Shown one piece after another: positions 10,044-21,629 of a stretch of DNA of 64,000 bases. Position 1 is the stretch's first letter. Every line of letters starts with the position of its first letter. The notes beneath the pieces were generated by a model, which ran no database searches, was not told the origin of the DNA, and saw nothing but the letters and a program-made list of their open reading frames with translations. The stretch comes from Macropodus opercularis (lineage: Eukaryota > Chordata > Actinopteri > Anabantiformes > Osphronemidae). The stretch covers positions 5,482,001 to 5,546,000 of the forward strand of contig CM061107.1 of NCBI GenBank assembly GCA_030770545.1, given 5' to 3'. A program made the position numbers and the translations under genes.

Positions 10044-11105
10044 ATGTTGAGCCGTCTGTTCAGCGAGGTGCTACCGGATGTCCAGAGGCTCGCGGCTGAC
10101 TGGGTGGACGACAATGAAAACGACGACTGCAAAGCCAAGGGCGAAGACCACGAGCCCTGTCACCTCGACGAGGACGAGCTGGACGAGCCACAAGAAGGAA
10201 GCAGTCGAGCTGAGTCTGAGATGGCAGGGGACGATGACGAGGACGATGAGGCCGAGGAAGAAGAGTGTGGAGACGAGAATACAGAAGACAAACCCAAAAA
10301 GCGCGGCCCAAAGAAGCGCAAGATGACGGCGGCGCGCGTGGAGCGCTCCAAAATGCGTCGACTGAAGGCAAACGCGCGGGAGCGCACGCGCATGCACGAC
10401 TTGAATTCTGCGCTAGACAATCTGCGCAAAGTGGTGCCATGCTACTCCAAAACCCAAAAACTCTCTAAGATAGAGACACTGAGGTTGGCTAAGAATTATA
10501 TATTAGCCCTTGGGGAGATCTTACGCAACGGGAAGCGTCCAGATGTGGTGACCTATGTGCAGATGCTGTGCAAAGGCCTGTCACAGCCCACAACCAACCT
10601 GGTGGCAGGCTGCCTGCAGCTCAACACCAGGAACTTCCTCACTGAACAGTGTTCAGACGGAGGTCGCTTGCATATGCCCAGCTCTCCTTTCTCCGTCCAT
10701 GCCTATTCTTATCGCTGTTCACGCCTGTCCAGTCCACACTACCAGCCCGGGACCGGCGCGCTCCACTTGCGCGGTCCTTCCTACGGTTCTGGGTACGAGG
10801 CCATGTATCCGCCGGGCGGGACCTCCCCAGATTACAGCAGCCCGGACTACGAAGGCCAGCACAGCCCGCCCGTCTGCCTGTCCGGGAGACAACAGGAGTC
10901 CTCGGAGACAGACAGGAACTATCACTACTCTATGCATTACTCCGGACTGACCACGTCTCGACCCGGTCACAGTCTACCTTTCGGGCCCCCGGGAGGACGC
11001 GGTGGCGGCTCGCACTCGGAAAACATTCCACCTTTCCACGACGTCCACTTGCACCACGACAGGGCTCCTCCGTATGAGGATCTCAACGCGTTTTTCCACA
11101 ATTGA
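10044..11105 (+). CDS. neurod2: Neurogenic differentiation factor 2 (bHLH transcription factor)
   Basis: A nuclear class II bHLH activator that pairs with E-proteins, binds E-boxes and drives neuronal differentiation. The coding region is one uninterrupted exon of 353 aa, close to human in length. The start at 10044 (MLSRLFSE) aligns with human MLTRLFSE; an in-frame ATG at 10020 lies before the splice acceptor and is intronic. An acidic region (residues about 25-85) precedes the basic patch KPKKRGPKKRK. The bHLH domain covers about residues 102-158 and is followed by the family-specific GLSQPTTNLVAGCLQL. The C-terminus keeps HYSMHYS, LHHDR and ELNAFFHN. Three positions that I recall as constant in NeuroD proteins differ: Thr115 in RERTRM (usually Asn), and Leu154 and Gly157 in NYILALGEILR (usually Trp and Ser). 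A polyadenylation signal follows at 11326. Neurod2 fits better than neurod1/4/6, also by synteny. Confidence 0.95.
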   Translation: MLSRLFSEVLPDVQRLAADWVDDNENDDCKAKGEDHEPCHLDEDELDEPQEGSSRAESEMAGDDDEDDEAEEEECGDENTEDKPKKRGPKKRKMTAARVERSKMRRLKANARERTRMHDLNSALDNLRKVVPCYSKTQKLSKIETLRLAKNYILALGEILRNGKRPDVVTYVQMLCKGLSQPTTNLVAGCLQLNTRNFLTEQCSDGGRLHMPSSPFSVHAYSYRCSRLSSPHYQPGTGALHLRGPSYGSGYEAMYPPGGTSPDYSSPDYEGQHSPPVCLSGRQQESSETDRNYHYSMHYSGLTTSRPGHSLPFGPPGGRGGGSHSENIPPFHDVHLHHDRAPPYEDLNAFFHN

Positions 11106-11325
11106 GTACTGGCCCAGTCAGACTGACCTTGTAAAGACAATCCTGTAACGTGTAATACTGCGTGGGAAGCGACTCCTCTGACAACCTTCTGTATCCTACT
11201 GATGTCATCCCTATACTGTTGTACATCCTATCAGAGTGTGTCCAGTATTACCCTGTATGCAGAACGAGTGCAATTGACACAAACGATGTATAGGCCTATG
11301 AGAAACATGTAATGATCTCAGCAGA

Positions 11326-11331
11326 AATAAA
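11326..11331 (+). terminator. neurod2: neurod2 polyadenylation signal
   Basis: First canonical AATAAA after the neurod2 stop, about 220 nt downstream, followed by a T-rich stretch. It implies a short 3' UTR; a longer alternative cannot be excluded. Confidence 0.6.
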
Positions 11332-11800
11332 ACATGTTTTATAATTGTCTGAAGTGATCGAACGAATCTTTGTGAATCAGACGTTCGCTCCGTGGACGCG
11401 GAGCATGTGGGCCTGCGGTAATTGTGACAATTAAAGAAAACGGGCTGTTTTTTAGTGGAATTAAAAACTGATTTCAGCATATACGTCTCAGTTACAGTTT
11501 TATATTTTATATGGCAGAAATATGAAGCCTCACCTCAGCCCTGTTTAAAATACAAATGTAAATCCTCAAAAAATATCTATTGATCAATTATATAGAGTCA
11601 CAGTCCAGTAAAGGCCACATAGCCTATGAACTGAAATACAGAAGACTAATTGTATTAACGCACACGTATAATTTCTTAAATGCCTGTACTGGAAAAACAA
11701 AAACTATCCAGTAATGTCCAGCTGAGATTGGATTCAAAGTTTAAAATTAGTCAGATGTGCATCAGATCAAACTTGCAGCTATAATTTTACCTTAAAAACT

Positions 11801-11845
11801 GATATTTACTGTATGAAACTTTGAAGTTTTCATACAGTAAATATC
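11801..11845. repeat. Short perfect inverted repeat (hairpin)
   Basis: The left arm gatatttactgtatgaaa (11801-11818) is exactly complementary to the right arm at 11828-11845. Allowing one bulged base, the stem extends to about 20 bp with a four-base loop. It is AT-rich. The stem is too short for a typical microRNA precursor; a MITE remnant or a chance palindrome are alternatives. Confidence 0.7.
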
Positions 11846-12840
11846 AAACTTTTCATGAACTTTGCTAAGTTAGAGCAGGTTTCTTTTTTTTTTTTTTTTT
11901 TTTGCAAAACTGTTGGTCATGGTCATAAACAAATAAGCAAGTGAATAAATGTGTGTTATCGTGATCTGCTAAATATGTAATGTTGACAGATGCAAACACA
12001 GTGAGCTGCTTCATTTTTAATTTCAGAGAACAATTATCTGAGTGTTTTTGCACTAATACATTCAACACAACAGCTGATGCTCTTTAGCAACAACTGAGCA
12101 TCTGACCTTAGAACAATTCTTTAAAATATCTTTAGAAAACCGAAGCCTAGTCTTTGCTTTTTGTTTTGTGAGAGAGCAAGAAGCTTGAGAAGCACCAACA
12201 CTTGAGCATGAGATGCATTTTTATATGCTAGAGATGGATTTATTTTCCAGGACAGCAAGGAGGACCCGGGCCGCATCACAGCACCTTTCAGATTCTTCAC
12301 GTGAGTGTTTGTGTATTTTCAAAGTCGCACAAAACATGTACATTTAAAAATAATAAACCTTTCAGATTTTGATGAATGAAATCCTGCTCACTTGTTAGAT
12401 TACTAAATGCAGGATGTCCACATGGTGTATTTCTGGAAGCTTTTATCATTCTGATATTTAAATTAAATATTTGGTGACCTGAGTTCACGTAGGCAGGATC
12501 ATATCAGTGGTGTGGTGGAGCCTGCATGGCACCGTCTTTGGATCGCTGCCCTGGGTCCCATATGCTGTTGTGGACATCCAGGGGAAATCAGCACCGGGCA
12601 CCACAGGGTGAAAAACCGTCCCATTCAACACCAACATGGGCAAAAATGGACCAGAAGACACGAGGGCAAATTTTAAAATAGAATAGACGTAGTGAAGCAA
12701 AATAAAAAATGCATATTTAGTGAAACTGTTTTAAATTTTTTAATTGATTTTCTTCTACTCTAAAAGGCCCATGTGATGCACATGAGAATAAAAGAGTTGA
12801 GCAGGTGCAAAATCAGGTGAATCAATGGCCCATTGGTACC

Positions 12841-12872
12841 AACACACACACCCACACACACACACACACACA
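12841..12872. repeat. CA microsatellite (interrupted)
   Basis: Runs of CA with one CCCA interruption, about 30 bp. Confidence 0.85.
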
Positions 12873-13895
12873 CTGCAACATACACTCTGCAAATGGTTCC
12901 TATTACAATCAGAAATAAATGGAGGGATGAATAAACACATTTAACACTGGAAAGGCAAACAGGCATAAAACAGATTTTTAATGTTAAACACGGCCCAGAA
13001 AAGCTCAGTGTGTTTTAGGAAGAAGAAAACACATGAGCGAGGAAGATGTTTATGAACATTATTAATTAGTTGAGACAATGTAACATGTATTTATGGGACA
13101 AGTTAAATGAGTGAATACATAGGATTTATGTATTTCTATCAGATTTTATTTTTTTAAAGTGAGGACACAGTGAGAGACACGAGACGACAGCAGTTTGATT
13201 TTTATTTATTAATCGCAAATCAAAAGTCCCAGTTCCTCACACACTTGTATGAGTAGCAGGATGGTGGCAGCCATTTAAACAAGCATAAAGGAAAATCTCT
13301 GACCAATCATATCGCTCAATATTACAGGGTAGATTATTCCGCATTATATCCTGCGTCCCTCTGTGTCGTGGTTGGATTTAGTTTCCAGGCTGTGGAGGCC
13401 ACGTCCCGGAGGACGAGGTGAGAGACGCATCTCTGGTTTTCTTTCCCGCTCTGACCTCTCTGTTCGCCGGTGGGTTTTTTTTAGTGAGGAGAGGTGGCGG
13501 CTGGCAGGAGGATTTGATGACGGAACGCGCTGCCAAGTTGCTAAATGTCTGAGCACCAGTAAAGCCAGAGACCAGTAAAACCCACCATCACCAACCCGGT
13601 GCCAGCTGCGCCACGTGGCAGCCAGGCGGCCCCTGCCAAAGTGGCCCTAGTGGGAGGGACCCAGTATTTCTTTCCTAATTCACTCAGCATCTGTTCATTA
13701 TTCTCCGCGTTAAAGGAGGCTGAGGGTCCACGCGCGGCCAGGGTCAAAACGACACTTTTTTCCCGGTCACGCACTTTCGCAGGAGAAGGCGGAGAGAGTC
13801 ATAAAACTAAAACACCACAGGGTCAAAGAGACGTTTGCAAAAGTCCCGACAGGGGAACAGCAGCAGACCTTTAAACTAACGGTCCAGCTCCACGT

Positions 13896-13926
13896 TATTA
13901 TTATTATTGTTGTTATTATTATTATT
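13896..13926. repeat. ATT/GTT trinucleotide repeat
   Basis: Tandem ATT units interrupted by GTT units, about 30 bp, in the neurod2-med1 spacer. Confidence 0.75.
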
Positions 13927-14860
13927 ACATGTTTTACTCGTATTCACGTCCACGTCACCTTCTCAGCGGATTGATACTCAGGACGTTACGGAACATTATG
14001 ACTGATACCTGAGTCATGCAACAGTCGAAATGATAAATGGCCTTAAGTGACGTGAAGTCCATAAAATCAATTAAGTGGATCCTATTAACGGGTAATTGTT
14101 CAAATGAATGTTTATCAAATACCGCGCAATTACAGTAATTAAATAATCCAGCACAGAGCCCAGTTTAACGGCTTTAGAAACGATAGTCTGAGCCCCTGAA
14201 ATCGCTGCATAGCAAACGACGGACACAGGCCTAAATATATAAATCTCCATCTGGAGAGTTTTACTCCCATTTATCAGATTTGGTAAACATTAATCGGATT
14301 AATTATTGTGAGAATAATTACGTCAAAATATTTCACGGGGCTAATCGCAGCGCAGAGGGGTTTGTTGTGCGGGGCAGGACACTGAGGAAATGAACCGACC
14401 TAAAATATCGACTAATGGTGATGATGAAAGATGGGCGATGATGGTGTGAGCAGGCCTCTCTGAGGTTGTATGGACAACTTTTAAAAGGTGAATTATGTAA
14501 AGCAGGGTCCTCACATTTCTAGATGCACAAAGTAGCATAAAGCAACATGGTTTTATTTTGACTCTTTCTTTTTTTTTTAACCCACACTAGTTGAAGAAAG
14601 GACACAGGAAAAAAAAAAACAACAACTTGGATGAGCTTGTCCGGCTGCACACAGAGCTAAATTTGGGAGTCAGCTCTACACTGCAGTGGGCATTGGGTGC
14701 CACTGCAGCGCGCTCACCCACCCTGCACCCTCCCACCATCGCCACCCTGCCAGCCTCAGCACCACGCCCAGCCTGAGAAAAGAGATGAAGCTGGCATGGG
14801 GCGGAATTCCACTACATCTGTGGAACAATGGTATGGAGCTGTGTGAATGTATGCATCTGT

Positions 14861-14861
<1 letters not shown>

Positions 14862-14915
<54 letters not shown>
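14862..14915. repeat. CA microsatellite, about 27 units
   Basis: Uninterrupted CA dinucleotide run of about 54 bp. Its length and purity suggest it is polymorphic. Confidence 0.95.
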
Positions 14916-14916
<1 letters not shown>

Positions 14917-17900
14917 CTCAGCAAACTTGATAGGTTGAGCAAAAAAGCACACAGAGCTCAGGAGTGAGGATTTGTCATGTTTGATGTGTGTGTGTGCGGC
15001 GTACAGCCCGTGTTGTGCAGGGTAGGGTATAGAGGTTGTTGTCACTCTGCACAGATGGTGGGAGTGTTTTTTTTATTTATTTTTTGGGGAGTGCGAGGAA
15101 ATGAGGGGGAGAGGAGAAGGAAACAGGGAGGCGAGGAGGAGGGTTGAATCTCTGATGCTGCCATGCCACGGTCACGCGGGCAGCAGTAATTGGCCTCCAT
15201 ATTGAGGGGTTTTGCGGTGCTGCGGGGTGGGCAAACTCCCAGCTGGACCTGTCAGATGGTATTCAATCCAGCTCATTGCCCTCGCTTCTCCTCTCTCCTG
15301 TCTTTCCCTCTGTCTCCTCTCCTTCCCTGGCATGTTTGTTTCTTTTTGTTCCCCTCCTCTCTCTGCCCTTTTTACCCATCTTCGCTGGCTCTGCTGCATC
15401 CCACACACAGACTTACACTCAACTCCCTATTTTCCTTTAACCGCGCACTCATCACTTATTTCACTTTCCCCTCCCAGCATATCACTTTTTTCCTCACCTT
15501 TTTCTTCTCTTTACTTTATTCTCTCCAGCTTTTCTCACTAACGGCACATGGCCACTTCTGTCTAACACATTCAACTTCTCTAAGTACATCGCACCCTCGT
15601 GGCGCTCCTCCATTGCTTGTCACCCACATGCACTTACAAACACACAGACTGTCCAGGCGGAGAGGCATCTCTTGCAGAAACGCAGAGCAGGTCTGTCTGT
15701 AGACTGACCATCAAACCAGATCAAGACGGAGACCTACGAAAACAGCTGGAGCACTGGTGCAGGATATTTTTTTCATATCAGGAATCAGTGTAAGCGAAGA
15801 AAGGGAGATTTCTGAACACTCATGACTGTGCGCCACCATTGAGCTGTTTTTGTTGAAACAGTATGAATCTGTTACCTTATACTGTATTTTTCAGATTTAT
15901 TTTGTGCGGTAGATTCCCAGGCTCACTGCCAAGGTGTATGTGACATATGGACAACTTCAAATCTCCTCCCGGAACATCTGTGAACGCGAATGAATGCAAT
16001 TCTCCACAAACGCGTCAAACTGCATGATAGATTTCTGGATTCCACATTTTTTAACTTATTAAAATAAAAGCTTAAAATAATTCAACCAGTCGAGCCACAT
16101 TAAGAACAAAAGCAAATCATATTATTAAATGATATTTAGAAATAAAATATCCAGTACTTATGGAATGTGACTTTCAAAATTACACTTTAATGAAACTCAC
16201 CTTATTTCATCAAGTCCTCGGTCATTAAACCAAGACAAGAGTCTGCCAGGTGTGTAGATTCCATTTAAAGCTCAGTGAAATGCTGGGAACGCGTGCTGGC
16301 CACTGTCCATATGTTTCCACAGTGTCCCACTCACACATACACAGACAGCCCAGATGTACACACTACCCAGCAAACGCAGACGTCCGCGACCTTTACATGA
16401 CCTTGAACAGAAACTCTAATAATATGTTGATGCTAATGTTATATAATGTTTTCTGTCAAAGCCGAAACACATCACAAAATCCGATTTACAGTACAAGAAG
16501 TGATGCATTTGCACGGAACCAGCAACAGTATGTTCTAAAGTCACAGAAGAAGAGTCTCAGTTATAAATGACAGTTCAGGCTGCATCACCCAAAGTATGCT
16601 CTGAACTGTCCTTCGCATGGATATTTTACCACTGAAATACAAATACAAGCCTTTATTCAAACTAAATGAGACAAACAAATATTTACTTAAAATAAAAATC
16701 TGCTAAATTAAAACTCCAATTTTTCATAGCTGCGTGTTTTCCTGCAGCTGCTTCTTGTAGAATAAAGAGCCGTTACCGTCACTGTGCCGTTCTGCTGGTG
16801 TGTGCTGCTTTGAGGAATCAGCAGTGTGGGGTTGTAATGGACTAATGAACAGCTGTCACTGAATTTAAACACTTTCTCACACATACAGAGACTACCACAG
16901 TGTCCCCTCACATGTGAAGATGCGCACAACTCAGACACACACAAACGCACACGCGTGTCTTTAGTTGCTGGCCTTGACTTAGCAGCCACCCACAGGTTCG
17001 ACTTTGTGTGGGTCTGACCTCTAAGTGTACAGTTTGTCCATGTGTGTAGTTTGCCTGGTGTGCATATAAAACACTGTGTTTACCAAGCTGGTAGTCAAAA
17101 CTTTGTTTTATTTATGTTTAAGTTATTTAGCTATTTTACTGCTTTATTTGTCATCACACCACAGTTTTTACCTTCATCACATGTATTTCAAATAGAATTT
17201 ATTTTGACACGAATTATTGTCACATTCCCCATTTACAGTGGTAAATAATATTCAAATTAGTGCCACTACTCATCCCCAATAACCTTTAAATCTGTTAGTG
17301 TTTTATTTTTCCATGCATTTATAATATGCTCTTCTATATTATTCACTGCAAAGAATGTTAAGGCTGTTGTAGTTGTCTACTTAGTGTAATGTTTATACTG
17401 TAAGTTCACATAGATTTATTGAGAGGCAGACAACTAAATGATCTGTCTGGCTGTGGTATAAATATATATTTGAAGAAATAAAGGCATGTTGTTCTCCAGA
17501 TATTATCTATTCACTGTAACTGTATCCATCCTCTGTCTTCTTGGAAACACGAAGAGCATTCTCACCAGAGAAGTGTTGGATGTTATGCCTCTGTGTGAAA
17601 CAAATGATCTTTTTGAATACATAATCCTGTTTAGAGATGCAGGGCAATGTGAGATAATTGGTGTTAATAATCACTTTTATCCTGATTATGAGTTTGCCAA
17701 AGCTTGATCATTCAAGCTGCACTGTTTTAATGGTGATAATTAGCTGCTATTGTTAATTGTAATTGTTGATAGCGTCTACTCCATCATCGCGTTTAGATGA
17801 AGTCAGACCTACACGTTGCTGCCTTTCTAATTCTTTCCCATCGCCCTCTCTTCTCCTTCTTCCTAGCAGCCTCCCTCCATCCTCCTGTTCTTGTTTGCCA

Positions 17901-18098
17901 GCTCATCTCCACTGACCACTCCTTGGATGCCAGGAAGAAGTAAACAGAATGGAGTGTTTGTCCCTGTGGCAGCTTGGAGATGAGGTATTGACATAGCACT
18001 CCACGTCTGGTTTCTCAGATTAAAAGAGATTAACAGGAGAGCAGTGAAGAGACGATCCCTGACTTCCCATCGCACTGAATTTAAGGGAAACTAGATGG

Positions 18099-18102
<4 letters not shown>

Positions 18103-18154
<52 letters not shown>
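18103..18154. repeat. CA microsatellite, about 26 units
   Basis: Uninterrupted CA/AC run of about 52 bp in the neurod2-med1 spacer. Confidence 0.95.
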
Positions 18155-18157
<3 letters not shown>

Positions 18158-21100
18158 CATTGTTGGTGAATTCAGGAGTGGTTTTAACCCTTAACCTTTG
18201 AGATAACACTGTATAAAGGTCTATATGGGACCAATTTGAATAACATCATCCAGTATAATATTATATATTTTCATCATGCAGGAAACATAATTATTAGGAG
18301 CATTCCCTTGTTTGTGTTGTCTTTTCATTGGGCTTGATGAACCTAACAAAAATAGAAATGATCACCAGACTCATCTTTTAACTTAACCAGTGATGAAGAT
18401 AGAAAGGCACAGCAGCATCTGCCGCAGCCACATCTCATCAGTGACATGGTTTGAAAAATGAAAACCAGTCGGCGAATGGGCAGCCGTCACAGTCAACATC
18501 AGAGCGAATGAGGAAGTGCATCTGTATCCACCAGGATGAATTAATCAACACTTTCCCCTGAATTAATCTCTCTCAAGTTGAAATTTTATTACAGATGAGC
18601 TCAAACATCTCCATGGTAACTGGAATTCCACCGCCATTCCCATGTGGATTCACAACCAGCATGTACAGACTGACAATGTGACATGCTGTGCACACTGCAT
18701 AGACGATACACCTGCACAGGCATACAAATGGAACAACTCACAGATGCACAGGCACATTTCCCTTCTCCTGCAGAACCGTAAAATGTTATATAGAGTCTAT
18801 TCTCCTCGATTCCATGTGAAATAACTGATGCAATTACTGACTAGTTGAAGTTTTGCACATGGTTGTATACTTCTGCAGGTACACACAGACACACACACAC
18901 ACACAAAGAAACTGTCCACTTTGAGTCTGCTGTTTTCTTGGTCTTTCCAGTTGGCGGCGGCCAGACGCAGCAGAGTTGGCACAGCCAGAGTCAGAGTGCC
19001 AGGGGGAATGGAGCACCACATGGCACGTTCATGGCAGGGCCAGCTGGGGGGGGGGGGGTTGGTGGTGGTGAGGGTTTGTGTTTGTGTGTGTATCAGATTG
19101 AGGGATGGTGGAGGGGAGCGTTTGCATCTTAAATTCCACAACATCTGTTCAATAGGCGGCACCATATATGCCACCGATGCTGGTGTGTTTACAGGCAACC
19201 ACTGCAACTGGCTTGGCGTGTGCCCGCGCCGTCTGTCCGAGCATAGGTGTTGCTGAAGAGGTGAGCTGCAATGGGAAGGGATGCAGGGCGCAGAGGATGG
19301 GTTTCCAGCGTTCATCGCAAGAAATGCAGCTTCGGACAAAATGCGGCTAATAGATGCGCCTCACATATGGCCGTTTTGCTGGAGGCTGATTTATGGAGAT
19401 CGCAATTTGTAGTTACTCACAACAACTGGGTTATGAGTAATATTAACATCATCTCCACACAGTTTTGATGCCTGTGAACTAGCTGTGTACTGGCGCATGG
19501 GGACTCATCGCTCACTCCTCGACAGGCAGACAGGCAGGCAGAGAGACAGACAGACAGAGAGACAGAGTGGGCATAGAACGCTGAGGCTAAGGCTTCTCAC
19601 CTCACTGGATGAGAAAGTGAAATCTGAGTGTGGCTCTTCCTTCACACATGCACACGCAGGCACGCTCACACAAGCATGCAAACACACTCGCGTACGAGTC
19701 CCCCTCCTCGACATCCCTGCTGGCACTTTGGGGAAAAGTCCCCCCTCCCCTCCCTTCCCCATTTATCTGCCCCCACTCCACCTCCCTCCCCACCCGTGGC
19801 AGCCGACGTCCCTCGCAGCGTGGCGTACCATCTGTTGCCCCCCACCCACCCTCTCCATCCCCCCAACACCAGCCCACCCTTCTTCCCCGAACCTCCGCCG
19901 CCTTCCTGCACCATCGCAACCATACTTCAGCTCTGTAGTCTGTGCTCTACCAAACAGTAAGATTTTAGTTTCCTCGCATCGACGGTGGCTTACGCCTGAG
20001 TGTACCACATGATGCCTGAGAAACAATATTCACAAGCTCATCACGGTAGCGGTAATACACCATCATTCAACTGTATGAGGCCACATGGATGTGATGCTAC
20101 ACTCCAGCTACAGATGAAGTTGTACAGCAAGAGAGAACACGCAGGGTCTACTGATTGCTCTCATGAATCTTTAATCGGCGAGACTCTAATAGGGATGAAG
20201 TCTGTAAAACCTCCTCCAACACCTCCGGGCTAAAAGTGAAGCCATGCCAACACCTAATTAAATGTTTTTTAAACCTTTTCCCTTGGAGAGGATGCAGACC
20301 AGTTTCACCCCAAAGTGCGCCTCCGCTACCAAGAGCTGACTTGTTATAAACTATTCACCTTAATGACCTTATGAAAACATTTGTGCTTACGTGCACATGT
20401 GCGTTTAGACTAGACTTTCAGCAACCTGCTCCCACCTGCTGTTATGTTTTTCCTTCACTAAATTATCTTTAGAGACGGTCTAACTCAACTTTCCTGGGAT
20501 TTAGCAGCTAATTCACACAGTCGAAGTAAAACTGGAGGTCCATGGCTAAATAATGAATCCTTGCACTCACATGTAATATCCATACAGTCAGGATCTGTGC
20601 AATATGCCAGAAGAGCTGAAGTCTCTGTAAAGATGCTGGCAGTCGGGCTCGGGGTCATTCCAGTTGATTCCACTGATTAAAGCTACAAATTAAAATTTAT
20701 ACGCTGCATTTGCCAAATTAAAAAGTGGAGTGACTCCTGACCTTAGTGACCAGTCTTCCTTGATTCCCTCACGTGAAAAGACAAGTGAAACCGGCTGAAA
20801 ATATAGTCTGCATGCGTTCGATTGCAAGACATTCAAATGTGCCCGTTTTGGCAGAAGACCGAGATACTGACTGGGCACTGAGCCAGTATTGGCTTTTATC
20901 AGATATTGTTCTAGTACTGTTATGATACTGGTTTGCCTTTATTTCTACACATTAGGTCTTCTTTTATTGGTTAGCCAACTGCCACCCTGTATATAATTGG
21001 AGGGTTTTAGTTTTCCCGTGATGATTCAGAGTTAGTTTGAATCGTTCCAGCACAACACGAATCCTGGAGAACGCAGAATGATTAGCATGATTTGGCATTA

Positions 21101-21593
21101 ATTGATCAAATTAAAAATACAGCTAATACTGGCACAAATTATTGGCCACTGGCACCTACAGTCTAAAAATAATAGTGCTAGTCTTCGAAGAACCATTTTT
21201 GACGAGCGCCTTGTGTCTGTTGATGGGGGACAAGTGGAGACAGCAGAATGTTTCTAAACAGAAAAAGATGGATAGACATCGAGAGGGCCTCTGCTGTTGG
21301 TCCGTTCATCTCAGGTGTACACGGAAGAGCTCAACAATGACAGCTCATCCATCAGCCACAGGGCTACTACTGAGCCTGCTGGAACCAAACCAAAACCCCT
21401 CTCCATCCATCATGCATCACTTTTCTCCTCCCTTTGTTTTTGTCGTCGCTTCTTCTTCATATTTTTGTGAACACATTTTGTAGAATATTTTATTTTGGTA
21501 AGTTTTGTTTGGTTTGCGAGAGTGTGTTGTATGAGTGTGCCCAGTGCTGACGAGCAGCCAAAACTCAGCTCTTGGGTGTGTGGGAGAAGGAAG

Positions 21594-21629
21594 TGTGTGT
21601 GCGCATGTGTGTGTGTGTGTGTGTGTGTG
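21594..21629. repeat. TG microsatellite
   Basis: GT/TG run with a short GCGCATG interruption, about 36 bp. Confidence 0.85.

Noticed and set aside
14862..14915. Regular repeat that could suggest an array
   Set aside because: It is a pure CA dinucleotide run without spacers, an ordinary microsatellite.
15190..15702. 170-codon open frame on the plus strand
   Set aside because: It is a pyrimidine-rich stretch translating to Ser/Leu/Phe-rich low-complexity sequence with no domain and no gene structure around it.
18950..19045. NFI-like palindromes (TTGGC and GCCAG words)
   Set aside because: The spacing between half sites is three or four bases rather than five, so these do not fit the NFI consensus well.
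18797..19339. 180-codon open frame on the minus strand
   Set aside because: It runs through a CA repeat and a poly-C tract and resembles no protein; the block looks non-coding.
19485..20012. 175-codon open frame on the plus strand
   Set aside because: It is translated from GACA-type repeats and Pro-rich CCNC-biased sequence; overlapping frames on both strands are also open, a sign of composition rather than coding.
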